DNA from: a virus
Length of the DNA stretch: 64,000 bases
Reading direction: 5' to 3' (one strand)
Virus record (IMG/VR): IMGVR_UViG_3300045120_000498
Span: 62,001 to 126,000 of that record
A program made the position numbers and the translations under genes. This document shows positions 31,202 through 40,724 of this stretch, one piece after another. Each line of letters begins with the position of its first letter. The stretch's first letter is position 1. A model generated the notes under the pieces. That model saw only the letters and a program-made list of their open reading frames with translations, made no database searches and was not told the DNA's origin.

Positions 31202-32299
31202 TCACGTCTTCACCAGCCAGTTGCCGGTGAAGAACGGTCCGACGTTCGCGTGCGGGTCGGCCGGGCTATTGCCAGCCTGGCCGATGGAGTGCGAGTGCGC
31301 CGTCTGCGTGATCGTGTGCGCGTGCGGGTCCACCGTGTGATCGTGCGCGGTCGGCGTGAACGTGTGCGAGTGGTCGGTCTGCGTGCCGTTGTAGCCCGTC
31401 GCACCCGTCCCGGCCGTAGTGCCCCACTGGGCATTCATCAGCAGGTCGCCGGGGTTCACCGCCGTGCCGGAGGCGTACCCCACCGGCAGCACGACGTGCG
31501 TCGTGCCGATGGTGCCCGTTGCGCTCGCCGTCTGGATGTTCGCGGTCGTGTTGTTGATCGTGATGGCCGCATTGGCAGTGCCCGTCGAGCCGCCGTGATC
31601 GTGCGCGGGCATCTGCCCAATCGTCAGCCGCACCGTCTCCGTGCCGCCGCGCGTGCCGAGCGCGTGCGTGGTCGCATCCGCCACCGTGTCCAGCCCGTTC
31701 GCGCCGACCGGCCCTGTCGCGCTCAGGGCGCCCATGAAGAACCGCCCGCGGCCGTCCGGCAGGTTGAACGTCGTGGTCGTGTCGCCCGGCCCGTAGCTCG
31801 TGCCGATCACCGCGAACAGCGCCGCGTACGTCACCCGGCTCACCGCCCGCCCGTCGCACAGCAGCCACCCCGCCGGTTCCGTCGAGCGCGCCGTCGGCTT
31901 CAGGTCGCCCGGCGACCACGCGGCCGCGCCCGCCGTCACCAGCGCCGCGCTCACCGCCGCCGTGATCGCGTCCGCCACCCACGACTTCGACGCCTGCTCC
32001 GCATGGGACTTCAGCGGCGTCTCGCTGATCACCGCCACCGCCACCAGTTCCTCGTTCATCGCCGGGACCAGCACAATCGTGTCGCCCACCGCGATCCCCA
32101 CGTCCCGGTCGTACTGGCGCACCTCCTGCGACACGACCAACTCGTCCGAGTCGATCACGATGTCCGCCGTCGTCAACTCGACCTCCAGCGGAACCACCGC
32201 TCGAACGATCCCGTACTCCGCCGCCCGCTTCTCCGTCGCCATCGCTCGCAACACAAGGTTCGCGACGCCCCGCGCGGCCTTGTCCGACTCGCGGCTCAC
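31202..32299 (-). CDS. Baseplate/tail collar-domain protein with His-rich tip
   Basis: 365 aa. The N-terminal ~110 residues resemble small baseplate proteins of the XkdR/DUF2577 type (VGIAVGDTIVLVPAMNEELV). A tail collar domain follows (GWLLCDGRAVSRVTYAALF, then YGPGDTTTTFNLPDGRGRFF). The C-terminus has regularly spaced HxH pairs (HDH, HSH, HDH, HAH, HSH), the metal-binding pattern of T4 short-fibre tips. A possible receptor-contacting spike. Confidence 0.8.
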   Translation of the reverse strand: MSRESDKAARGVANLVLRAMATEKRAAEYGIVRAVVPLEVELTTADIVIDSDELVVSQEVRQYDRDVGIAVGDTIVLVPAMNEELVAVAVISETPLKSHAEQASKSWVADAITAAVSAALVTAGAAAWSPGDLKPTARSTEPAGWLLCDGRAVSRVTYAALFAVIGTSYGPGDTTTTFNLPDGRGRFFMGALSATGPVGANGLDTVADATTHALGTRGGTETVRLTIGQMPAHDHGGSTGTANAAITINNTTANIQTASATGTIGTTHVVLPVGYASGTAVNPGDLLMNAQWGTTAGTGATGYNGTQTDHSHTFTPTAHDHTVDPHAHTITQTAHSHSIGQAGNSPADPHANVGPFFTGNWLVKT

Positions 32300-33540
32300 A
32301 CCAGCACCGCCGCGCTCACCGTGTCCACCGTCACCTGCACACGATCCAACGCCGGATCGCCCAAGCCCATGAACGCGCGCCGCGACAGCGACAGTTCCTC
32401 CGTCAGCGTCTCCGAGTCGGAGTGCACGTACACGTACACCGTCCGCGCCGGAGACACGTCGCGACGCGTCACCACCAGCCGCTCGCCCACCATGTCAGCC
32501 AGCGGCCCGTCCACCGACACGATCCCGAACGCGCCCCGCTGCGGATCGAACGCCGTCCCGTGCCAGCCACACGTCGCCGGGATCGCCAGCCCGTCCCGGC
32601 CCGGATACTGGAGCATCCGCTGGCCGTCCGGCCACGGCAGCACCGCCACCTGCTCCTCCTCCATCCCCAGCGGGAACGCCGCCTGCGGCGGAACCGCCGG
32701 AGCCACGCCCGTCGAGAGCGCGAGCGTACCCAGCATCGGCACGTTCGCCACCGTCGTCTTCGGCAACGCCCTCGCCACCGAGCCAGCCGGAGAGAGCGTG
32801 CCCTTCGGACTGTTCGCCGGAGCCACCGTGATCGCCCGCCGCAGCGTGCTGCTCGGCGCGATCAGGCCCGAGTGCAGCAACTCCAGCGGGATCGAACCGC
32901 CGCCGAAGTCGTCCAGGTTCCGCGCCGAGTCCAACAGCGACAGGCCGATCAGCCCGCCCGACGGGAGAGCCGTGTCGCCCGCCGACCCCAGCAGCGTCCA
33001 CGCGCCCGCGGCCTTCTTGTACCACGCCTCCTGCGTGCTGCCGTAGACCCGCAGCCCAATCGAGTCGCCCGCCACCAGCGCCACCGGCATCGTCGAGCGG
33101 ATCAGCGTGCCGTTCGTGTTCGTGTTCGACACCTTCCCCAGCGCGAGGTAGCCGAGGTCCGGCCTCCACTCCAGCGTGTAGGCCGTGTAGGTCGTCGTTC
33201 CCCACCCCGTGCCGCGCGCGTACAACTCCGTGTAGCCGGTCCACGTCGGAGGCGCACCGCCCGCGGGCACGTAGGCCGCGCCCAGCGTCACGTACACCTC
33301 GTGGTTCTTGCTGAACGCCGTCTTCCAGTACCCCGAGGACGTCATGTTGCCGCCGAGGCTCACGTCCTTCGCCCCTTGCAGCGCGTTCGACACAACCTTC
33401 AGCCCAGCGTCCGGCCCCGAGAGCGCCGGGGTTCCGCCCGCAGGTCGGATCGAGTCGTTCCAGTTCGCCGACGCGGGCGGCCCGACGTTCGCCCGGTTGA
33501 AGTTGTCGAGCACCGCCGTGAACGGGAACGGAATCGTCAC
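32296..33540 (-). CDS. Tail protein: jelly-roll module plus paralogous C-terminal domain
   Basis: 414 aa. Residues ~10-215 are a concanavalin/LamG-like module starting LDNFNRAN and ending DDFGGGS, the same as in the giant fibre at 7404-13775. A short AGTLSPAG repeat region follows. Residues ~290-414 (TCGWHGTAF, GPLADMVGERLVV, LSRRAFMGLGDPALDRVQV) are homologous to the next gene. Likely a fibre or baseplate adhesin. Confidence 0.65.
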   Translation of the reverse strand: MTIPFPFTAVLDNFNRANVGPPASANWNDSIRPAGGTPALSGPDAGLKVVSNALQGAKDVSLGGNMTSSGYWKTAFSKNHEVYVTLGAAYVPAGGAPPTWTGYTELYARGTGWGTTTYTAYTLEWRPDLGYLALGKVSNTNTNGTLIRSTMPVALVAGDSIGLRVYGSTQEAWYKKAAGAWTLLGSAGDTALPSGGLIGLSLLDSARNLDDFGGGSIPLELLHSGLIAPSSTLRRAITVAPANSPKGTLSPAGSVARALPKTTVANVPMLGTLALSTGVAPAVPPQAAFPLGMEEEQVAVLPWPDGQRMLQYPGRDGLAIPATCGWHGTAFDPQRGAFGIVSVDGPLADMVGERLVVTRRDVSPARTVYVYVHSDSETLTEELSLSRRAFMGLGDPALDRVQVTVDTVSAAVLV

Positions 33541-34124
33541 GGCTTCATCGCCTTCGGCTCGAACACCATCACCGACACGTGCACGTTGTCCACCGACGGG
33601 AACCCGAGCGCCATGAACGTCCGCCGCGTCAGGCTCAGAGGATCAGGCACATCAGCCGTCCCCACCAGCACCGCGTACACGCCCCGCGTGCCGGACGACA
33701 CGTGCACCCGACGGCCGACCGCGACCGCCAGCGGCCCGTCCGGGCGCGCAAGCGCGAAGCACCCCTTCCGAGCGTCGAAGCTCTCGCCGTGCCAGCCGCA
33801 CTCCACCGGGATCGCGCCCACGTGCGCGTGGCCGATCCGCAGCGCCCGCTGCGCCTCGTAGAACGGCAACTCCGCCAACTGCTCATCCGACCAGCCGTCC
33901 GGGAGCGTCCACTGCGGCGTCGTCACGATCACCGCGCCGAGCGCCCGCCGCGACGGGATGCCGACCGGGTGCACCACCGACCCGCCGTTCAGCACCGGCA
34001 CGCCCATCACCCGCCGCGACGGGCGCGTCGCCGGAGTCACCGTCTGCGTCGCCGGGAACGTCGGCGCGCCGAACGTGCCATCCTCGAAGTGGCCGTCCGG
34101 GTAGACGTACTGCTCGTCAGCCAT
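33537..34124 (-). CDS. Tail-associated protein, paralogue of the previous C-terminal domain
   Basis: 195 aa; its second half (ECGWHGESF, GPLAVAVGRRVHV, LTRRTFMALGFPSVDNVHV) is clearly related to the end of the protein at 32296, indicating tandem duplication. The first half is Pro/Thr-rich and beta. Overlaps both neighbours by 4 nt or less. Function unknown. Confidence 0.6.
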   Translation of the reverse strand: MADEQYVYPDGHFEDGTFGAPTFPATQTVTPATRPSRRVMGVPVLNGGSVVHPVGIPSRRALGAVIVTTPQWTLPDGWSDEQLAELPFYEAQRALRIGHAHVGAIPVECGWHGESFDARKGCFALARPDGPLAVAVGRRVHVSSGTRGVYAVLVGTADVPDPLSLTRRTFMALGFPSVDNVHVSVMVFEPKAMKP

Positions 34125-35401
34125 CAGCTACGCACCGCCCGCAGCCGCGGCTTCGGAGGCGACGACTTCTTGCCCTTCGTCTTACGGCGCTTCTTCGCCG
34201 CGGCCGCCGCCTTCTTCACCGCCAGCCGGTCGGCCCGCGTCAGCGAAAACGGGTCCGAGAACGTGACCGTGACCTCCATCGTGTAGTCGCCCGGCGCCAG
34301 GCTGTGCCGCACGTCGGTCACCCACACCACGTGCGCGAGCGCCGCGTCGCGCGACCGAATCCGCAACGCCTGCCCGCGCCGGATGCCGAGCACGCCCGGA
34401 TGCGTGAACGTGAACTGGCGGTTCGGCTTCAGCCGCTTCGTGATTTCCGCCAGGCCCCGATGCCGCGCCTCCGCCGACGAGTCGATCCCCGACAGCGTGA
34501 CCGTCTTGTGCACCACCCCGAACCGCGCCGACGACTTCGGACTCGTCACCCGCACCGCGATCTTCCGGCCCTTCTTGACCTTGTGCTTCTTGCCGTCCGT
34601 GCCCTTCTCCGTGTGCGCCACGCCACGCACCGTCAGCGCCGTCGCGAAGTCCTCCGTCTTCGTCAGACCCAGCGTGCCCTCGATGATCGTCGGGCCCATC
34701 TCATACATCAGCGACGACCGCCGCAACGGCGTGATGAACAGCTTGCCGCGCCGGAACCGCATCACGAACCGGTGCGCCGTGTGCACCCGTTCCGTCCGCA
34801 GCGCCTCCGTGATCACGTCCAGCGGCGACGAATCGTTCTGCACCATCCGCTTCATCCGGTAGCTCATCCGCGGCAACGCGCCGATCCGGATGCCGTACCG
34901 CTTGCAGACGAACCGGATCACCTGATCGGCCGTCCACCCGTGCTTGTGCTGCTTCTTGTCCCGCACGAACCGGAACGAGTCAGTCGAGTCCGACAAGTTC
35001 TGCAAGTCGTCGGCCAGCGACCACGAGCGCGTCCCGGCCGCCGTCGCCGTCGAAGCCTGCTGCACCCGCATCCGCCACATCTCGACGAACGCCGCCGAGT
35101 TCGCCGCCCGCGCCTGCAACTCCACCATGTCGCCCAACAGGATCGACTGCGGCGACACCGACAGCTTCCCGGCCCCCGGATCGGGGTCCTGGAGCGCCAC
35201 GTCGCCGGTCATGATCGCGCCCGTGTCCTGCCACGAGCACGCCGTCACCAGGTAGGTGATGTCGCCCAGCTTCTTGCGCCCACGCAGCAGGAACAGCCGG
35301 AACTCGTCCTGCGCGAGCGGCAGCGGCGGAGGCGCCACCGGCGGATGCGCGGGCGCCGCCGCGCGATTCGCAGACCTCTGCGTCGCCGTCGAGACAGCCA
35401 C
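34124..35401 (-). CDS. Baseplate hub protein (XkdQ/gpD-like)
   Basis: 425 aa. Position after a LysM protein and features such as SWSLADDLQNLSDSTDSF, the VIRFVCKRYGI segment, SSPLDVITEALRTE and VLGIRRGQALRIRS match XkdQ-type hub proteins. The C-terminus is strongly Lys-rich (KKAAAAAKKRRKTKGKK). It should form the central hub under the tube. Confidence 0.75.
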   Translation of the reverse strand: MAVSTATQRSANRAAAPAHPPVAPPPLPLAQDEFRLFLLRGRKKLGDITYLVTACSWQDTGAIMTGDVALQDPDPGAGKLSVSPQSILLGDMVELQARAANSAAFVEMWRMRVQQASTATAAGTRSWSLADDLQNLSDSTDSFRFVRDKKQHKHGWTADQVIRFVCKRYGIRIGALPRMSYRMKRMVQNDSSPLDVITEALRTERVHTAHRFVMRFRRGKLFITPLRRSSLMYEMGPTIIEGTLGLTKTEDFATALTVRGVAHTEKGTDGKKHKVKKGRKIAVRVTSPKSSARFGVVHKTVTLSGIDSSAEARHRGLAEITKRLKPNRQFTFTHPGVLGIRRGQALRIRSRDAALAHVVWVTDVRHSLAPGDYTMEVTVTFSDPFSLTRADRLAVKKAAAAAKKRRKTKGKKSSPPKPRLRAVRS

Positions 35402-35405
35402 CGCG

Positions 35406-36248
35406 CTACCTCGACGACGGCTTCAGCGCCGGAACGATCACCTGCGGGTGCTTCGCGAGCAGCGCCTTCAGCGACTTCATCCGCTTGGAATGCCCAGCCT
35501 CACCGAGCGCGATGGCGCGCAGATTCTCGTTCCGTGTGAAGTGCGCCAGCCACGGCTTGTTCCGGTTGTAGATCGGCTTCACGTTCGCCGCGTCGCCGTA
35601 GTAGAACTTCGCCAGCCGCGCCACCGAGTATTTGTTCGACGGCAGCGTCTTGATCGTCAGATTGACCGGCAGCTTCGACCGCGCCAGGCTCACCGCCACG
35701 TACTCGACGAAGGTCACGTGGGCGTACAGCGCGTCCGGCTCGCCCATCCGTTCCTCCTGCCGCACCGACCGCAGCGTCACCTCCGACGAGATGCCCAGGT
35801 TGGCCGCGTTCACCGGCTGCTTCGTCGCGGCTACCGCCTTCACGATCTTCGGGTCGGCCATCGTCAGCACCATCGGCGTCAGCGACCGCGCGAGCCGCCG
35901 AAGCTCGTTCATGCGCGCCATCGGCGGCGCGAAAAACGGGTGCGTCGAGATGGCGTCGATGGGCGCCATCGGCCCCGCGTGCACCCGCGTGACGTACGTC
36001 TGGAGTGCCGTCGGCACGTCCGTGTAGAGGTAGTCCGCGAACATCGTGTCGAACTCGTAAGTGACAAGCTGCGGCGCCACCGGCCGCGAGTACCGCTTCC
36101 GGCCCAGCGTCGCGTACTCGCTCCACTCCGCCGTGTATTCCCAGCCGAACGTCTCCATCGGCGCGCCCTGGAAGTAGAACGGCTGCGCGAGCAGACCCGG
36201 CGCCGTCCGCGGGGAGCGGGTCAGCACGCACTCCATCGCCTGCGTCAC
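35406..36248 (-). CDS. Tail hub-adaptor protein with LysM-like C-terminus (XkdP-like)
   Basis: 280 aa between tape measure and XkdQ-like hub, the usual place of XkdP. Residues ~205-245 (LPSNKYSVARLAKFYYGDA, then NVKPIYNRNK) follow LysM spacing. GTG at 36248 overlaps the tape-measure stop and has GGGGAGG 9 nt upstream. Confidence 0.75.
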   Translation of the reverse strand: MTQAMECVLTRSPRTAPGLLAQPFYFQGAPMETFGWEYTAEWSEYATLGRKRYSRPVAPQLVTYEFDTMFADYLYTDVPTALQTYVTRVHAGPMAPIDAISTHPFFAPPMARMNELRRLARSLTPMVLTMADPKIVKAVAATKQPVNAANLGISSEVTLRSVRQEERMGEPDALYAHVTFVEYVAVSLARSKLPVNLTIKTLPSNKYSVARLAKFYYGDAANVKPIYNRNKPWLAHFTRNENLRAIALGEAGHSKRMKSLKALLAKHPQVIVPALKPSSR

Positions 36249-39200
36249 ACGATCACCTCCCCTTCGTCCACCAGGCCCATCGACTCCAGCCGCCGCGCGA
36301 ACTGCTCGAACGCCGCCGCCACCTCGCGCTCCACGTCGCCGCCGTGGTTCACGACCGTCCCGATGTGCACCGCGAACTGCGCGCCGCCCGGCCCCTGCCC
36401 GCCGCCGCGCGTCACGTGCACCGTCTCGTCGCCCGACTCGCCGACGCCGATCAGCGTCGGCCGCCGCGCCTTGATCGTCCCGCCGCGGCCGTGCCAGCCG
36501 CCCCACGACACCCGCCCGCCGGTCGAGAAGCCAGCGCCCGCCGCCAACTGCTTGTTGACCCCCGCCGTCAGACCGGTCGCGAACGTGTCCGCCGACGCTC
36601 CCTCCAGCAGGCCCGGGATGCCACCGAGCCGCGGCGATGGCGCCTGGAGCTTGTTCATCTGCATGAACGGCAAGCCGGGGTTCTTCGCGTGGTTCACCTT
36701 GAAGCCAGACCGGACGCCGCCCGCGAACCACCCCGCGCCGCCGTTCGGGTTCGCGGTGCTCGTGCCGAACGCCCGGCCGTTCAGGATCATGTAGACGTGC
36801 GACGGCGACGCCACCACGTTCAGGCCATGCGGGTCGTAGCCCGGCGTGCCCCAGTTCATGAAGCTCGACGCCACCATTGGGCTACCCAGTAGACCAGCCG
36901 AGCCGAGCACCGCCGACGTAGCGCCCGAGCAGTCGAAGCCGGTGCCGATGGCGCCGCCTGACGAGTGTCGCGTACCGGACGACGGCACGCCGATCCGGCC
37001 GTGCCCGCCGCCCCACGCATACGGGTAGTGCATCGCGTCAATCGCCGTGGCCGCCCGGATCGCGCGCGCCAGCGGCGAGCCGCCTGTCATGCCGCCCGTC
37101 AGGTCGAGCGCCGGGTTCCGCGCCCTGCCCGGCACCCGCCCGCCGGTCGCCAGGCCCGGCAGGATGCCGTTCAAGTCCTCCTTGCCGCCGCCCGCAAAGT
37201 CGCCCTGGTGCGCGCGGTAGTACGCGAGCGCGTCCGCAATCTCCACGCCCGGGTTCGCGGGTCGCTCGAACCGGCGCGAGTAGGCGTCGATGGCCGCCGG
37301 GCCACGCAGCCCGCCGAGTCCCATCCCCGCCATCTGCCCGCCCGCGAACATCAGGTTCGTCATCGGGTCGAGGTACTGCTGCGCCGCCGCCACGCTGATG
37401 TTCCCGAGCGCCCCGCCGATGTGAAGCTGCGTCAGCCCGAAGCTCGTGCCGTTGTCGCCAATCGCGCCCGGGTTCAGGCCCGACTCGTGCCACATGATCC
37501 CGGCCCACGCCGCCGGGTCCAGGTCGTACTGCGACGCGACCTGACTGATCATCCCGGTCAGCCGACCGCCCGTCTGGAACCGCTGCGAGTGCGGCCGCCC
37601 CTCGCCCGCCACCTCGCGCCCCAGCGACGTGCCCGCGCCCGCCAGCATCCCGTCGATCCGCCGCTCCGTGTGCCGGTTGACGATCAACTCGCCCGGCGCC
37701 GCCATCGCCGCGCCGACCGGCACCGTGTCCATCAGCCCGCGGCCCGGGATGCGACCACCACGCGCATTCCGCGCCACGTCCCGCGCGTTGTTGAACCGGC
37801 CCGGCGTCGTCGAACTGGTGTTGTGCGAAGTCTCCATCCCGGCGACCAGCTTCCGCGCCTCCGCCACCGACAGGCCCATCGCCTGCAACGACGCCACCGC
37901 GTTCTTCTGGAGCGTCGTGAAGTCCGCGCTGCTCTCCTCCAGCATCGTCTCCGTCTCGGAAGTCATCGCCTTGCGGATCGTCGCCCAGCCCTGCCTGGTG
38001 CCGTCCGCGATCTTCCCGTTGACCTTCTTGATATCGAGATGGAGCGCGTCGTACTCGCCCAGGATCGCGCTCTTGGCGTCCGCCGTCGCCTTCTTCATCT
38101 TCGGGTTGGCCTTCTCGATGCTCTCGACCAACTGAAGGCCGATCCGGCCCGTCTTCCGCGCCGTCGTCGGGTCCCGCTCCATCTGCGCGGTCATGTGCTC
38201 CATCGTGATCTTCAGCGCCGCGGCCGCCTTCTTCGGGTCCAGGAACCGGCCCTGGGCGTCCGTCTTGCCCGCCAGGATGTCGAACCCCGCGCCAATCTCA
38301 CCGACCGCCTTGTCGCGCTTCGCCCGGCGGCCCATCCGAGCATCCTGCTTCTCCTGCGCCTGCATCGTCGCCAGAATCTCGCGCCGGGTGTTCAACTCGG
38401 CCGTCAGGCCCGCGAGGAACGCCTGCGTCGCCTCGTTCGTCTTCGCGCCGCGCGTGCTCGTGATGTTCCGCTGCAACTTCTCAATCGACGCGATCTGCGA
38501 CGCCTGCGCGCCCGCCGATTGGCCGCCTGTCGTCGCCCGCGCTAGCTGCTGCGAGTACGACTCGGTGTAGATCGGCGCCGTTGTCGCAACACGCCGCTGC
38601 CCGCCGAACCGGCCGACCGGCACGTACTTGTAGCCCGTCGTGCGCGTCCCCTGCTGCACCGCATCGGCGCTCGTCGCGAGCTTCGTCAGAGCCTCGTCGC
38701 GCGTCACGTCCGCACCCTTGTATTGCGGGATCAGCCCGAACGACGCCCCCGTCGCCACCGCCGAACCGGTCTGCGCCGCCTGATTCCAGAACCCGCCCGT
38801 GCGCTTCGCGGAGTAGGCGTCGATGCCCGCCATCGCCAGTGTCAGCGGCAGCGCGAACTTGCCCGCCGCGCGCAATCCCAGCCCGGCGACCTTCCCGAAC
38901 CGGCCCAGCCCGCCCGCCAGCCGCCCAGCGCCGCCCAGCGCCTCGCCCTCGGACATCAGCAACTCCGCCTGCGACAGCCCACCAGCCCCGCCGGGAGGAC
39001 GCGGCCCACGCCGCCGGAACAGGCCCCGAAGGCCACCCATCCCGAGCAGGCCGCCGCCGCCGGGCACAGCCGAGGCGACACCCTGCGCCGCCGCCGCGCG
39101 CGTGGACGACGCGGTGACCAGCCCCCACGACCCCGCCAGCGCCCGCACCGCCGCCGTGGCCTTCAGGATCGGCCCGACGGCGAACGCCGCCACGATCAGC

Positions 39201-40717
39201 GTGCCCAACTGCGGAATCCGCCGCACCAGCCCATTGATAATCATGAGCACGCCGTTCAGCAGCCGCAGCATCACCGTGATCGGCCCGATGCCGTTCTGCC
39301 CGAGCAGTTCCAACGTCTGCGCGAACGTCGAAAGCAACTGGATGGCCGTCGGCCCGAACGCCTTCATCATCGCCGTCAGCATCCGCTCCAACGGCGGCAC
39401 GATGTCCCGCAGCGTCTTGACCATCGCCGCACCCGTCGTCTGCTGCCCGCCGATCCGCGCGAGCGCCTGCGACACGTCCTTCACCAGCCCGAACGTCTCC
39501 CGCAACGTGTCCCGCGTCGAAGCGAAGAACCGCCGCGTCGCCACCTGCCCACCGACCGACTGGAAGAACGTCTTCCAGCCATCCGTCGCCTTCACCGCCG
39601 ACTTGTAAAGGTCGTCGCCCAGCGGCCGCGCCGCGTGCCCGATGGCGACCAGCACATCCCAGATGTTGTGCGCGATCCGCCCGAACTGCTCCAGCGTCGT
39701 CCGCGTCTGCGAGAACCACCGTGCCATCCGGCCCGACTCGCGGCCCGCCCTCGCAGCCCCGTCAGCCCACTTCGTCCAGCCGTAGATCGTCTTCGTCAGC
39801 CAGTTCGTGAACGGCTGTGCCGCCATCGCCACGTGCCGGAGCGCGTCGATCAGGTTGATCAGCCCCTTGCCCATCCGGCTCACGATGGTGCCGCCCTGCC
39901 GCCCCAGCGACTCGAAGTCCGACAGGAACCCCGCACCCGTGAACCGCCGCGACGCCTGATCAGCAAGGTGCCCGAGCGTGCTGCCCATCATCGACAGCAG
40001 CCGGTTCACCATCGGCGCCGCCACCCGCAGCCGCTCCAGGCTCGCGTCCAGCCCCGCGAACAGACCCCGCTGCGCCGACCGGCGGAACTGATCCACCAGC
40101 GGCTTCCACGACTTCAGCGTCTCCGTGAACCGCCGCGCCTCCGGCGTCAGCCGCTTCAACGCCTGCGCGTTGCCGCCCATCGCCTTGCCGATGTCCGCGA
40201 ACGCCAGCTTCACGGTGCCCATCGCCAGGCCCAGGCCCAGGAACGTCGCCGGTAACGCCCCGAGCACGCCGACCAGGTTCGTCAGCTTCGGCACCAGGCT
40301 CGTAACACCAGCCCCCAACGCCGCGATGATCGGCACAAGCGACGTGAACCCGACGATTAGCGCCGGAATCTTCAGCAGGCCGAACACCTTCCCCAGCCCG
40401 CCGAACACCAGGATCATCTTCTTGCCGAACCGCTCCAGCGCCGTGTGCGTTTCGTTCGTCTTCCGCCGGTGCTTCTCCAACGAGCGGGTCTGCTCGTCCA
40501 GCACCTTCGTGGCGCTGCTCGTCGTCTTCGACAACTTCCCCATCTCGCGCTCCGCCGCGCTCATCTGAGCCAACTGCTTCTTCGCGCCCACCTCATCGAG
40601 CGAATGCCCGAGCTTCGTCACCGCCCGGTCGGTGCGCTCCGCTTCCTCCCTGATCTTGCGCAGCGTCGTGCTCGCGCGATCACGCAGGACGAACGCCCCC
40701 TCCACAGTCACGGCCAC
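36245..40717 (-). CDS. Tape measure protein with transglycosylase and NlpC/P60 domains
   Basis: 1490 aa, which sets tail length. Long helical N-terminal and central regions with hydrophobic segments (residues ~120-170 and ~500-530) are typical. From ~residue 1130 an SLT lytic transglycosylase is seen (AAWAGIMWHESGLNPGAI, then GLTQLHIG). From ~1290 follows an NlpC/P60 peptidase (YPYAWGGGHG, GFDCSGATSAVLGSAG, PSHVYMIL with Cys and His). Both would cut the host wall during injection. Starts just after the frameshifted chaperone. Confidence 0.9.
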   Translation of the reverse strand: MAVTVEGAFVLRDRASTTLRKIREEAERTDRAVTKLGHSLDEVGAKKQLAQMSAAEREMGKLSKTTSSATKVLDEQTRSLEKHRRKTNETHTALERFGKKMILVFGGLGKVFGLLKIPALIVGFTSLVPIIAALGAGVTSLVPKLTNLVGVLGALPATFLGLGLAMGTVKLAFADIGKAMGGNAQALKRLTPEARRFTETLKSWKPLVDQFRRSAQRGLFAGLDASLERLRVAAPMVNRLLSMMGSTLGHLADQASRRFTGAGFLSDFESLGRQGGTIVSRMGKGLINLIDALRHVAMAAQPFTNWLTKTIYGWTKWADGAARAGRESGRMARWFSQTRTTLEQFGRIAHNIWDVLVAIGHAARPLGDDLYKSAVKATDGWKTFFQSVGGQVATRRFFASTRDTLRETFGLVKDVSQALARIGGQQTTGAAMVKTLRDIVPPLERMLTAMMKAFGPTAIQLLSTFAQTLELLGQNGIGPITVMLRLLNGVLMIINGLVRRIPQLGTLIVAAFAVGPILKATAAVRALAGSWGLVTASSTRAAAAQGVASAVPGGGGLLGMGGLRGLFRRRGPRPPGGAGGLSQAELLMSEGEALGGAGRLAGGLGRFGKVAGLGLRAAGKFALPLTLAMAGIDAYSAKRTGGFWNQAAQTGSAVATGASFGLIPQYKGADVTRDEALTKLATSADAVQQGTRTTGYKYVPVGRFGGQRRVATTAPIYTESYSQQLARATTGGQSAGAQASQIASIEKLQRNITSTRGAKTNEATQAFLAGLTAELNTRREILATMQAQEKQDARMGRRAKRDKAVGEIGAGFDILAGKTDAQGRFLDPKKAAAALKITMEHMTAQMERDPTTARKTGRIGLQLVESIEKANPKMKKATADAKSAILGEYDALHLDIKKVNGKIADGTRQGWATIRKAMTSETETMLEESSADFTTLQKNAVASLQAMGLSVAEARKLVAGMETSHNTSSTTPGRFNNARDVARNARGGRIPGRGLMDTVPVGAAMAAPGELIVNRHTERRIDGMLAGAGTSLGREVAGEGRPHSQRFQTGGRLTGMISQVASQYDLDPAAWAGIMWHESGLNPGAIGDNGTSFGLTQLHIGGALGNISVAAAQQYLDPMTNLMFAGGQMAGMGLGGLRGPAAIDAYSRRFERPANPGVEIADALAYYRAHQGDFAGGGKEDLNGILPGLATGGRVPGRARNPALDLTGGMTGGSPLARAIRAATAIDAMHYPYAWGGGHGRIGVPSSGTRHSSGGAIGTGFDCSGATSAVLGSAGLLGSPMVASSFMNWGTPGYDPHGLNVVASPSHVYMILNGRAFGTSTANPNGGAGWFAGGVRSGFKVNHAKNPGLPFMQMNKLQAPSPRLGGIPGLLEGASADTFATGLTAGVNKQLAAGAGFSTGGRVSWGGWHGRGGTIKARRPTLIGVGESGDETVHVTRGGGQGPGGAQFAVHIGTVVNHGGDVEREVAAAFEQFARRLESMGLVDEGEVIV

Positions 40718-40724
40718 CTAGCCA

